DNA from: Aliiruegeria lutimaris
GTDB taxonomy: Bacteria > Pseudomonadota > Alphaproteobacteria > Rhodobacterales > Rhodobacteraceae
Direction: 5' to 3'
Length of the DNA: 64,000 nt
Assembly: GCF_900099935.1 (NCBI RefSeq)
Contig: NZ_FNEK01000009.1
Span: 46,350 to 110,349, forward strand
How positions within the stretch are numbered: the first letter of the stretch is position 1; the number at the start of each line of letters is the position of its first letter. Of this stretch, positions 57,503 through 64,000 are shown one piece after another. The position numbers and the translations under genes are program-made. The notes below the pieces were generated by a model that was not told the DNA's origin, ran no database searches, and saw only the letters and a program-made list of their open reading frames with translations.

Positions 57503-59185
57503 GTGCGGGACACCAGGCACGAACAGGAGTCCAACGTTGTCTTGGGCGAAGATTGGGTCGTCCCGGAGCGATCCGATGCGGATATGCAGCGCCGGCGCGC
57601 CCGTCGCAGCTATTTCACGCTCAATCGTTCGCCCCTGGCGCGCAAGATCATCACCTTCAACCTCATCGGTCTTCTGATCCTTGTTGGCGGTGTGTTCTAT
57701 CTCAACCCGTTCCGCGACAGCATCGCCGCGCAGCGAGTGGCCGGGCTGAAGACCGAGGCGGCCCTGATCGCCAATGTGTTCGAGACCCGGTTGCCGAAAA
57801 ACGTTCCGGTCAGCCTGTCCGGAGGGGATGGAGTCAACGCCCAGGAAACCCTCGCGGCCTTGACGTTGACCCGTGGCGTGGAAGTCTTTGTCTATGACGC
57901 CGAAGGGGCGCTGGTGGCCCGGCAGGCCGCGCAGGATTTCGACCATTCCCTGTCCGAGAACTCGACCATAATCACCGACTTCCTGAACTATATCTGGGTT
58001 GGAACGTCGCGCCTGCTGACGCCCGGCCCGGTCGAAACGGAAGGAACCGATGGCGAGGCGCTCGCCCATTCGCTTGCGCCACGTGCCGCACAGGGCGAAC
58101 AGGTCGCCGGCACGGCCACCGATAGCAACGGAGAGACATTGTTCACGGTCGCCTCCCCGATCCGTCACGGGGACGAGATCGCAGGCGTCGTGGCGATTTC
58201 CTCCTTTCCCGGCGAGGTCGACGGGCTTGTGCGCGCTGAGCGCGAACAGGTCCTTCAGATGTTCGTCATCGCCATCCTCGTTTCCATCGGCCTGAGCCTC
58301 GTTCTTGCCTCCACGATCGCCAACCCGCTGTCGGACCTCGCGGCCGCGGCCGAAATCGGGCGTGACCGCAATGCCCGCAAGATGACCCCGGGCCGGGTGC
58401 GAATTCCGGATCTTACCGGCCGCCCCGACGAGATCGGGCGCCTCTCGGGCGCGCTTCGCGGCATGGTGGCGGCGCTCTATGACCGGATCGACGCGAACGA
58501 ACAATTCGCCGCCGACGTCGCCCACGAGATCAAGAACCCGCTCGCCTCGCTGCGCTCCGCCGTTGGCACCATGCGCGTGGCCAAGCGCGAGGACCAGCGC
58601 GAGAAGCTGCTCGACGTCATCGACCATGACGTGCGCCGTCTCGACAGGCTGGTAAGCGACATCTCGAACGCCTCGCGTCTCGATTCCGAGCTTGTCCGCG
58701 AGGACGAGGAGCGCTTCGACATGGTCAAAATGCTGACCAACCTGACCGATTACCTTGGCCAGGAAGCCTCGGAGAAGGGTGTCGAATTCATCACCGATCT
58801 ACCCCGGCAGCCGATCGAGATCTTCGGACTGGAAGCGCGGCTGGCCCAGGTCTTCGTCAACCTGATCACCAACGCAGTCAGCTTTTGCGATACCGGCGAC
58901 GCGGTGCGTGTCTGGGTTCGCAAACGCCAAAACCGTGTGCTGATCGTCTGCGAGGATACCGGCCCGGGCATCCCCGAACAGGCGCTGACCAAGATCTTCA
59001 ACCGGTTCTACTCCGAACGCCCCCCCGGGCAATTCGGCAACCATTCCGGTCTGGGCCTGGCGATTTCCAAACAGATCATCGAGGCGCATGGCGGCGTGAT
59101 CTGGGCCGAAAATATTCGGCCGACCGATGTGGATATCGCATCGGAACCGCTCGGCGCCCGCTTTGTCGTCGGCCTGCCCGTCTGA
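57503..59185 (+). CDS. chvG: sensor histidine kinase ChvG
   Basis: 560 aa membrane kinase. One N-terminal helix (IITFNLIGLLILVGGVFYL), a periplasmic sensor of about 190 residues, a second helix (MFVIAILVSIGLSLVLASTI), a HAMP region, His341 in FAADVAHEIKNPLASLRSA, then N (VFVNLITNAVSF), G1 (VCEDTGPGIPEQAL) and G2 (NHSGLGLAISKQII) boxes. Starts at GTG 57503, 32 bp after chvI. Presumably controlled in the periplasm by an ExoR-like inhibitor not in this window. Confidence 0.95.
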   Translation: MRDTRHEQESNVVLGEDWVVPERSDADMQRRRARRSYFTLNRSPLARKIITFNLIGLLILVGGVFYLNPFRDSIAAQRVAGLKTEAALIANVFETRLPKNVPVSLSGGDGVNAQETLAALTLTRGVEVFVYDAEGALVARQAAQDFDHSLSENSTIITDFLNYIWVGTSRLLTPGPVETEGTDGEALAHSLAPRAAQGEQVAGTATDSNGETLFTVASPIRHGDEIAGVVAISSFPGEVDGLVRAEREQVLQMFVIAILVSIGLSLVLASTIANPLSDLAAAAEIGRDRNARKMTPGRVRIPDLTGRPDEIGRLSGALRGMVAALYDRIDANEQFAADVAHEIKNPLASLRSAVGTMRVAKREDQREKLLDVIDHDVRRLDRLVSDISNASRLDSELVREDEERFDMVKMLTNLTDYLGQEASEKGVEFITDLPRQPIEIFGLEARLAQVFVNLITNAVSFCDTGDAVRVWVRKRQNRVLIVCEDTGPGIPEQALTKIFNRFYSERPPGQFGNHSGLGLAISKQIIEAHGGVIWAENIRPTDVDIASEPLGARFVVGLPV

Positions 59186-59189
59186 TCCG

Positions 59190-59651
59190 ATGCCCAGCCC
59201 GATCGAACCGGCCCCGCAGGATCCGCCTCCTGTCTCCACGCGGCTTCACGCATCGACCGTTGCGCTGAACGGGCGCGCCCTCCTGATCGTTGGCCCGGCG
59301 GGAAGCGGGAAATCCACGCTGTCTCTGGAGATGATTTCACTCGGCGCCGAACTGGTCGCCGATGACCAGACGCAGATCCGCCTCGAAGAGGGCCGCCTTC
59401 TGGCGACACCGCATCCGAATATCGCCGGCATGATCGAAGCACGGCACGTCGGCCTGCTCCGCCTTCCCTATTGCCCGGAAGCGGAGGTCGCGCTCGTGCT
59501 CGACCTCGGCCAGGCAGAATTGCATCGCCTGCCTCCCAAAAGGTATCTTTCGATACTTGGCCAAAAGGTCATCTTGCTGCATCGTCCGCCCGGCGGGCAT
59601 GCAGCAGCTGCCCTTTACCATTGCCTCCTGCAAAGGCGAGACACGCCATGA
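59190..59651 (+). CDS. hprK: HPr kinase/phosphorylase, short alphaproteobacterial form
   Basis: 153 aa, only the catalytic C-terminal half of HprK. P-loop [16 protein letters not shown] (residues 33-48), [19 protein letters not shown] and a [16 protein letters not shown] stretch are conserved. It phosphorylates the regulatory Ser of HPr, encoded four genes on. The N-terminal HprK domain is absent, as in other alphaproteobacteria. Start ATG 59190; the stop overlaps rapZ. Confidence 0.93.
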   Translation: MPSPIEPAPQDPPPVSTRLHASTVALNGRALLIVGPAGSGKSTLSLEMISLGAELVADDQTQIRLEEGRLLATPHPNIAGMIEARHVGLLRLPYCPEAEVALVLDLGQAELHRLPPKRYLSILGQKVILLHRPPGGHAAAALYHCLLQRRDTP

Positions 59652-60568
59652 CCCCATCCGATTCCGTGCAGAGCTCCGCGCCGGTATCCCGAATTGTCCT
59701 GGTCACCGGCCCATCGGGCGCCGGTCGCAGCACTGCCATCCGCGCGCTTGAGGACCTTGGCTACGAGGTAATCGACAACCTGCCCCTTTCGCTTGTGCCG
59801 CGCCTGCTCGAGGGCGGCCCGCAAGGCCCTGCACTCGCACTCGGAATCGACACGCGCAACCGGGACTTCTCGACCGGCGCCTTCCTGGACCTGCTGGCCC
59901 GGCTGGATGAACAGGATGTCGAACTGCTCTATCTCGACTGCGAGCCCGAAATCCTGCTGCGACGCTACTCGGAGACACGGCGGCGGCATCCATTGGCGCC
60001 GGCCGAGAGCCCGACCGAAGGGATAGCGCGCGATTTCGACCTGATGAACCCGATCCGGGCCCGGGCCGATATTGTCATCGACACGTCGGAGCTCACCATC
60101 CACGAGCTGCGCGCCGAGATCGACCGCTGGTTCGGGCACGCGCCCGATAGCCGACTCGCGCTGTCGGTCCATTCTTTTTCCTACAAGCGCGGTCTGCCGC
60201 GCGGTTTGGACATGGTGTTCGACTGCCGGTTCCTGAGGAACCCCTATTGGGAGCCGAAACTGCGCGGCCTCGACGGCCTGTCGAAGGAAGTCTCGGACTA
60301 TGTCGCCGAGGATCCACGCTTCGATGCCTTCTTTGACAAGGTCCGCGACCTCGCATTGCTTCTGATTCCGGCCTATGTGGAAGAGGGAAAGTCCTACCTC
60401 GCGATCGGTTTCGGTTGCACCGGCGGGCAACACCGTTCCGTGACGGTCGCCGAACGGCTCGGGAATACGCTTGCGAATGCCGGATGGCAGGTGTCAATTA
60501 GGCATAGGGAACTGGAGCGCAGGGCGGCCCCTGCAGGCTCCGGCAGACAGACGGGGAAGAACGCGTGA
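59648..60568 (+). CDS. rapZ: RNase adapter protein RapZ / nucleotide-binding YvcJ family
   Basis: 306 aa. P-loop [20 protein letters not shown] (residues 19-38), [41 protein letters not shown] and the C-terminal [18 protein letters not shown]. In enterobacteria RapZ senses glucosamine-6-phosphate and steers GlmZ decay; the alphaproteobacterial role is less clear. ATG 59648 overlaps hprK (ATGA). The stop overlaps the EIIA start. Confidence 0.94.
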   Translation: MTPSDSVQSSAPVSRIVLVTGPSGAGRSTAIRALEDLGYEVIDNLPLSLVPRLLEGGPQGPALALGIDTRNRDFSTGAFLDLLARLDEQDVELLYLDCEPEILLRRYSETRRRHPLAPAESPTEGIARDFDLMNPIRARADIVIDTSELTIHELRAEIDRWFGHAPDSRLALSVHSFSYKRGLPRGLDMVFDCRFLRNPYWEPKLRGLDGLSKEVSDYVAEDPRFDAFFDKVRDLALLLIPAYVEEGKSYLAIGFGCTGGQHRSVTVAERLGNTLANAGWQVSIRHRELERRAAPAGSGRQTGKNA

Positions 60569-60966
60569 TCGGCATCGTGATCGTTGCTCACGGAGGCCTG
60601 GCCAGTGAATATCTTGCGGCGGTCGAACATGTCGTCGGCAAGCAGGGCGGCATGCGGGCAATAGCCATTGCCCCGGAACATGATCGAGTCCTCAAACAGG
60701 AAGAAATCCTGGACGCTGCCAATTCCGTCGATACCGGCGACGGTGTCGTCGTGGTGACGGACATGTTCGGTGGCTCCCCCTCCAATCTCTCGCTGCGGGC
60801 CTGCAACAAGGCCAATCGCAAGATACTCTACGGGGCAAACCTGCCAATGTTGATCAAGCTTGCCAAATCGCGCCAGATGTCGATCAACGACGCCGTCAAC
60901 TCGGCGCTGATGGCGGGTCGGAAGTATATCAACAGTTTCGATGGCAATGGCGGGAAGACCAACTGA
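60565..60966 (+). CDS. PTS EIIA component of the mannose family
   Basis: 133 aa EIIA-Man domain. The phosphorylated His9 is in [40 protein letters not shown] is the conserved core. No EIIB, EIIC or EIID is present, so it is regulatory rather than for sugar uptake. GTG 60565 overlaps the rapZ stop. Product accepts phosphate from HPr encoded next. Confidence 0.93.
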   Translation: MIGIVIVAHGGLASEYLAAVEHVVGKQGGMRAIAIAPEHDRVLKQEEILDAANSVDTGDGVVVVTDMFGGSPSNLSLRACNKANRKILYGANLPMLIKLAKSRQMSINDAVNSALMAGRKYINSFDGNGGKTN

Positions 60967-61245
60967 ATGGCGGACAGCAAGGTTCAGATCCTCGAAATCA
61001 TAAACGAAAAGGGCCTGCATGCGCGCGCCTCGGCCAAGTTCGTCGAAACGGTCGAGGATTTCGACGCTTCGGCGGAAGTCCGCAAGGATGGGCTGGACGC
61101 TGCGGGAGACAGTATTATGGGCCTTTTGATGTTGGCAGCCTCCCGCGGAACCTCTATTGAGGTCGAAACCAGCGGCCCGCAAGCACATGAACTGATGCAA
61201 GCCCTGGTCAATCTCGTCGCTGACCGGTTCGGCGAAGGGATGTGA
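60967..61245 (+). CDS. ptsH: HPr phosphocarrier protein
   Basis: 92 aa. Catalytic His18 in INEKGLHARASAKFVETV and a regulatory Ser in AAGDSIMGLLMLAASRGTS (Ser49, equal to Ser46 of Bacillus HPr), the HprK target. With EIIA-Man and HprK it forms a regulatory phosphorelay; enzyme I (ptsP or ptsI) is elsewhere. Starts directly after the EIIA stop. Confidence 0.96.
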   Translation: MADSKVQILEIINEKGLHARASAKFVETVEDFDASAEVRKDGLDAAGDSIMGLLMLAASRGTSIEVETSGPQAHELMQALVNLVADRFGEGM

Positions 61246-61305
61246 GGCAGACGAGCAGGGAGACCTGACAAGTTGGTTGAATCAACCCAGCATAGGCCGG
61301 TGCTC

Positions 61306-62187
61306 ATGCATACGCGCCCGTCTGCGTCGTTGCGCGGTCAGGGCAGCGGTGAGAACCTTTCCGACCAACCCTATGACAAGCGGCGACTTTCCTACGCGAA
61401 TACCTTCGAAAACCCGTTTCAGGTCGGCTTCATCCACTTGATGGAAGCCCTCACCGGCAAGATGCGGCTGCTGCGGCTGATCCGGAAATTCGAGGCCATG
61501 GGCGTGCCCGATGGGCAGGCCTTCTGGGCGCAGGCGCTTGATGTCATGGGAATCGCGCTGCGCACACCGCAGAGCCAGATCGACGACATCCCCGAATCGG
61601 GCCCGTTGGTGATCGTTGCCAACCATCCGCACGGATTGATCGACGGCATGGTATTGGCCGAGCTGATCGGACGCCGCAGGACGGATTACAAGATTCTCAC
61701 GCGCTCGCTTCTGACCGGCGTCGGCGAGATCGACCGATTCATGATCCCGGTTCCCTTCCCGCACGAGGCCGATGCACTGCAGCAGAACCTCGAGATGCGG
61801 AAGACAGCGATGGACCATCTCAAGGATGGCGGCTGTATCGTGCTTTTCCCCTCGGGCGTCGTTGCCTGCTCGGAGACGTTGTTCGGTCCGGCCATCGAGC
61901 ACGAATGGAACCCGTTCACGGCCAAGATGATCCAGCGCAGCCAGGCACGCGTGCTGCCGATCTACTTCCCCGGCAACAATTCGCGCTGGTACCAGATGGC
62001 GAACCGGGTCTCGGCCACTCTGCGGCAGGGTCTTTTGCTCTACGAGGTTGTGCACGCGCTCAACAAACCGCAGGCGCCGGTGGTCGGCCAACCGGTCGAG
62101 CGTGAAGAGATCGCCGAATGGTCGTCGAACCCGCGCGGCTTCGTCGCCATGCTGCGCGAACGCACCCTTTCGCTCAAAAGCCTCTGA
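61306..62187 (+). CDS. lysophospholipid acyltransferase family protein
   Basis: About 293 aa PlsC-like acyltransferase. Motif I is VIVANHPHGLIDGMVLAELI (HP...D in place of the usual HX4D), followed by LTGVGEIDRFMIPVPFPHEA, and GGCIVLFPSGVVACSETLFG with the P-S-G lipid motif. It acylates lysophospholipids or ornithine lipids at the membrane. The start is uncertain: ATG 61306 is used, TTG 61273 is open and has a GGGAGA upstream. Probably the last gene of the chv-pts run. Confidence 0.85.
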   Translation: MHTRPSASLRGQGSGENLSDQPYDKRRLSYANTFENPFQVGFIHLMEALTGKMRLLRLIRKFEAMGVPDGQAFWAQALDVMGIALRTPQSQIDDIPESGPLVIVANHPHGLIDGMVLAELIGRRRTDYKILTRSLLTGVGEIDRFMIPVPFPHEADALQQNLEMRKTAMDHLKDGGCIVLFPSGVVACSETLFGPAIEHEWNPFTAKMIQRSQARVLPIYFPGNNSRWYQMANRVSATLRQGLLLYEVVHALNKPQAPVVGQPVEREEIAEWSSNPRGFVAMLRERTLSLKSL

Positions 62188-62203
62188 AACGCCCAGGCAG
62201 AAA

Positions 62204-62229
62204 CGCCCGCTGATTCGGGCGCTCTCTTT
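62204..62229 (+). terminator. possible terminator after the acyltransferase gene
   Basis: CGCCCG, loop CTGATT, CGGGCG followed by CTCTCTTTGG. The stem is 6 bp and the T-run is broken, so it is weak, but it sits 17 bp after the stop. Confidence 0.5.
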
Positions 62230-62249
62230 GGTTCCAACCCTGCGCGCGA

Positions 62250-63125
62250 TCAGCGCGTCGGGACAGGCTCTTCGCCCCGGTAATCATAGAAGCCACGGCC
62301 GGTCTTTCTACCAAGCCAGCCGGCCTCGACATATTTTGTCAGCAGCGGACAGGGGCGGTACTTGGTATCGGCCAGCCCGTCATAGAGCACGTTCATGATC
62401 GCAAGGCAGGTATCGAGCCCGATGAAATCGGCCAGTTCCAGCGGCCCCATCGGGTGCGCTGCACCGAGTTTCAGCGCCTTGTCGATGGAGCGAACGTTGC
62501 CGACGCCTTCGTAGAGTGTATAGACCGCCTCGTTGATCATCGGCAGCAGGATGCGGTTGACGATAAATGCCGGGAAGTCCTCGGCCGATGCCGCTGTCTT
62601 GCCGAGCTTTTCGACCACGCCGAGCATCGTCTGGTAGGTCGGGTCATCCGTGGCGATGCCGCGGATCAGTTCGACCAGCTTCATCACCGGCACCGGGTTC
62701 ATGAAGTGAAGCCCCATGAAACGTTCCGGGCGGTCGGTGTGGCTTGCAAGGCGCGTGATCGAGATCGAGGAGGTGTTCGAGGTCAGGATCGTCTCGGGCT
62801 TGAGATGCGGCACAAGGTCTTCGAAAATGGCCAGCTTGATGGTCTCGCGCTCGGAGGCCGCCTCGATGATCAGGTCGGACGGGCCAAGATCGGTCAGCGT
62901 CAGCGTGGTTTGTATGCGGGAGAGCGCCTCGTTGCGCGCCTCGTCGGTGATCTTTCCCCGCGAAACCTGTCGATCCAAATTCTTGCGGATCACCGCCATG
63001 CCACGATCCAGCGCTTCCTGGCTGATATCGTTCAGCTTCACGTCATAGCCGGAGAGCGCGAAAACGTGGGCAATCCCGTTGCCCATCTGCCCAGAGCCGA
63101 CGATGCCAACTGTCTTTATATCCAT
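62250..63125 (-). CDS. 3-hydroxybutyryl-CoA dehydrogenase
   Basis: 291 aa. NAD motif [80 protein letters not shown] (catalytic His), and C-terminal [20 protein letters not shown]. It reduces acetoacetyl-CoA or oxidises 3-hydroxybutyryl-CoA, linking to PHB and butyrate metabolism and, with mcd, to C2/C4 assimilation. Often called hbdA or mmgB. Confidence 0.94.
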   Translation of the reverse strand: MDIKTVGIVGSGQMGNGIAHVFALSGYDVKLNDISQEALDRGMAVIRKNLDRQVSRGKITDEARNEALSRIQTTLTLTDLGPSDLIIEAASERETIKLAIFEDLVPHLKPETILTSNTSSISITRLASHTDRPERFMGLHFMNPVPVMKLVELIRGIATDDPTYQTMLGVVEKLGKTAASAEDFPAFIVNRILLPMINEAVYTLYEGVGNVRSIDKALKLGAAHPMGPLELADFIGLDTCLAIMNVLYDGLADTKYRPCPLLTKYVEAGWLGRKTGRGFYDYRGEEPVPTR

Positions 63126-63301
63126 TGTGCCACCCTTTCGTGGATGCTGCGTTTGCGCAGAGACTATGCTGCGAGTGCGAAATGATCCAGCGACCTCCGC
63201 CTCCTATCATTGCTATAAATCGTCTCAACGTTTCAGTTTAGGAAATTCGCAATCCTCGTCCTGCATCCTGCTTCTCGGGTGAATGAAACTGAGGTGGTGG
63301 G

Positions 63302-63655
63302 ATGGCGTTTGAACATCCGGGCGATGGCGCCCTAGACTATCTGCCGTGCAGATACGGCAAATCGAAGCTCCTTTTCCGGGGCCCGAAAAAGAAACTGGAT
63401 CAACCCTATGTCGCCTTCTTCGGCACGACCGAAACCTATGGGCGCTTCATAGAGGAGCCCTTTCCGGACCTGGTAAGCGATGCGATCGGGCAGGATTGCG
63501 TGAACCTCGGCTGCGTGAACGGGGGAATCGATGTCTACAACAACGACGACACGTTGCTCTCCATCGCGGCCGCGGCGCGTGTCACTGTCGTGCAGGTCAT
63601 GGGCGCCCATAACCTGTCCAACCGGTTCTACTCGGTTCATCCTCGCAGGAACGAC
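63302..63655 (+). pseudogene. DUF6473 family gene truncated by an insertion sequence
   Basis: The frame begins MAFEHPGDGALDYLPCRYGK and continues through YVAFFGTTETYGRFIEEPFP and LGCVNGGIDVYNNDDTLLSI up to NRFYSVHPRRND, a DUF6473 N-terminus. After codon 118 the sequence turns into unrelated IS end sequence (LCGWLLHCKRFLWSRWSVST) with a stop at 63734. The C-terminal half of the normal protein of about 280-300 aa is lost or lies past the IS. Confidence 0.7.
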
Positions 63656-64000
63656 CTGTGTGGATGGCTCCTGCATTGCAAGAGATTTCTGTGGTCGCGA
63701 TGGTCTGTCAGTACAGTCGTGTGTCCGGCCTGTTAGTGTGGCGGTTGCCACTGGCCTTGATGAGTTCCGCAAGTAAGGTTCCAATCGGCTTAACGACCTC
63801 GAGGGCCATGCCGTTCGACGGAGTGTCCTTACTTTTGGTTGACTTCATTTCGCATCATCACATCAAGCGTCTTGCATCTCTTGGCAGCATCAGGCGATTG
63901 GCTGCCGGTATTCTTCTCGTTTTGTCAGTATTGCCCAGATGATCCGGGCGGACTTGTTGGCCATGGCTACAGTAGCGAGCCTGAAGGGTTTCTCGGCGAG
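63656..64000 (-). mobile_element. IS110-family insertion sequence, 3' end (runs off the window)
   Basis: It begins where DUF6473 homology stops. About 235 bases of non-coding end sequence precede the stop of a recombinase read on the minus strand. No terminal inverted repeat is obvious, as expected for IS110. The other end and target duplication cannot be seen. Confidence 0.65.
63890..64000 (-). CDS. IS110-family transposase, C-terminal part
   Basis: The last 36 residues run off the right edge: LAEKPFRLATVAMANKSARI, IWAILTKREEYRQPIA and a TGA stop. The AxANKxARxIWA[IM]LTK...YR ending is that of DEDD/Transposase_20 recombinases of IS110 elements. The catalytic parts are outside the window. 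Confidence 0.7.
   Translation of the reverse strand, partial: LAEKPFRLATVAMANKSARIIWAILTKREEYRQPIA

Overview
The window looks like a chromosomal segment of an alphaproteobacterium of the order Rhodobacterales (Roseobacter/Rhodobacteraceae type). The GC content is high, genes are tightly packed with many 1-4 bp stop/start overlaps, and several families are typical of this group: DUF2125, DUF4167, DUF6473, methylsuccinyl-CoA dehydrogenase, the short alphaproteobacterial HPr kinase next to ChvG/ChvI, and an ectABC-ask operon under a MarR regulator. The ectoine operon points to a salt-tolerant, probably marine, heterotroph. No prophage, CRISPR array or antiphage island is visible.

Layout: 1-9.4 kb holds the end of gloB, clpA, an M23 peptidase, a two-gene MotA/ExbB-like plus MotB/OmpA-like pair, a ChaC-type cyclotransferase and a DUF2125 protein. 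9.4-14.6 kb holds an unrecognised 186-aa protein with a clan-CD-like His-Gly/Gly-Cys pattern, mazG, an M20 amidohydrolase, a DASS transporter and a small secreted Cys-rich protein. 14.7-19.4 kb has prfA-prmC, DUF4167 and nnr. 19.5-25 kb has glnB-glnA, a PEP-CTERM-like surface protein, and a ctlX-ocd pair divergent from an Lrp/AsnC regulator. 25-32 kb is a mixed metabolic stretch: DUF3445, a hydrolase-OsmC fusion, nucleoside hydrolase, GrpB, GNAT and extensin-like protein. 31-37.8 kb has tyrC-hisC, rpsD, tRNA-Cys, an NmrA/DUF4345 pair, EamA, a 54-aa DUF1127-like protein and wrbA. 37.8-44.3 kb has LysR and AraC regulators, then ask-ectC-ectB-ectA with divergent ectR. 44.3-49.9 kb has a decayed IS481-type transposase, dut, coaBC, mcd, a TauE/SafE permease and two copies of a composite intergenic repeat. 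50-52.6 kb is modABC. 52.7-63.1 kb is the carbon-control locus: ATP-type pckA and GTP-type pckG side by side, divergent from chvI-chvG-hprK-rapZ-EIIA-HPr, then an acyltransferase and a 3-hydroxybutyryl-CoA dehydrogenase. At 63.3-64 kb a DUF6473 gene is broken by an IS110-type element that runs off the window.

How they fit together: glnB/glnA and the EIIA/HPr/HprK/RapZ relay are nitrogen and carbon status systems. The two PEP carboxykinases beside ChvG/ChvI link envelope signalling to gluconeogenesis, while mcd and the hydroxybutyryl-CoA dehydrogenase serve acetyl-CoA/C4 metabolism. The best leads for something undescribed are the long-coiled-coil MotB/OmpA motor-like pair, the 186-aa caspase-like candidate, the tandem PEPCKs of different nucleotide specificity, and the non-coding flank of the IS110 element.
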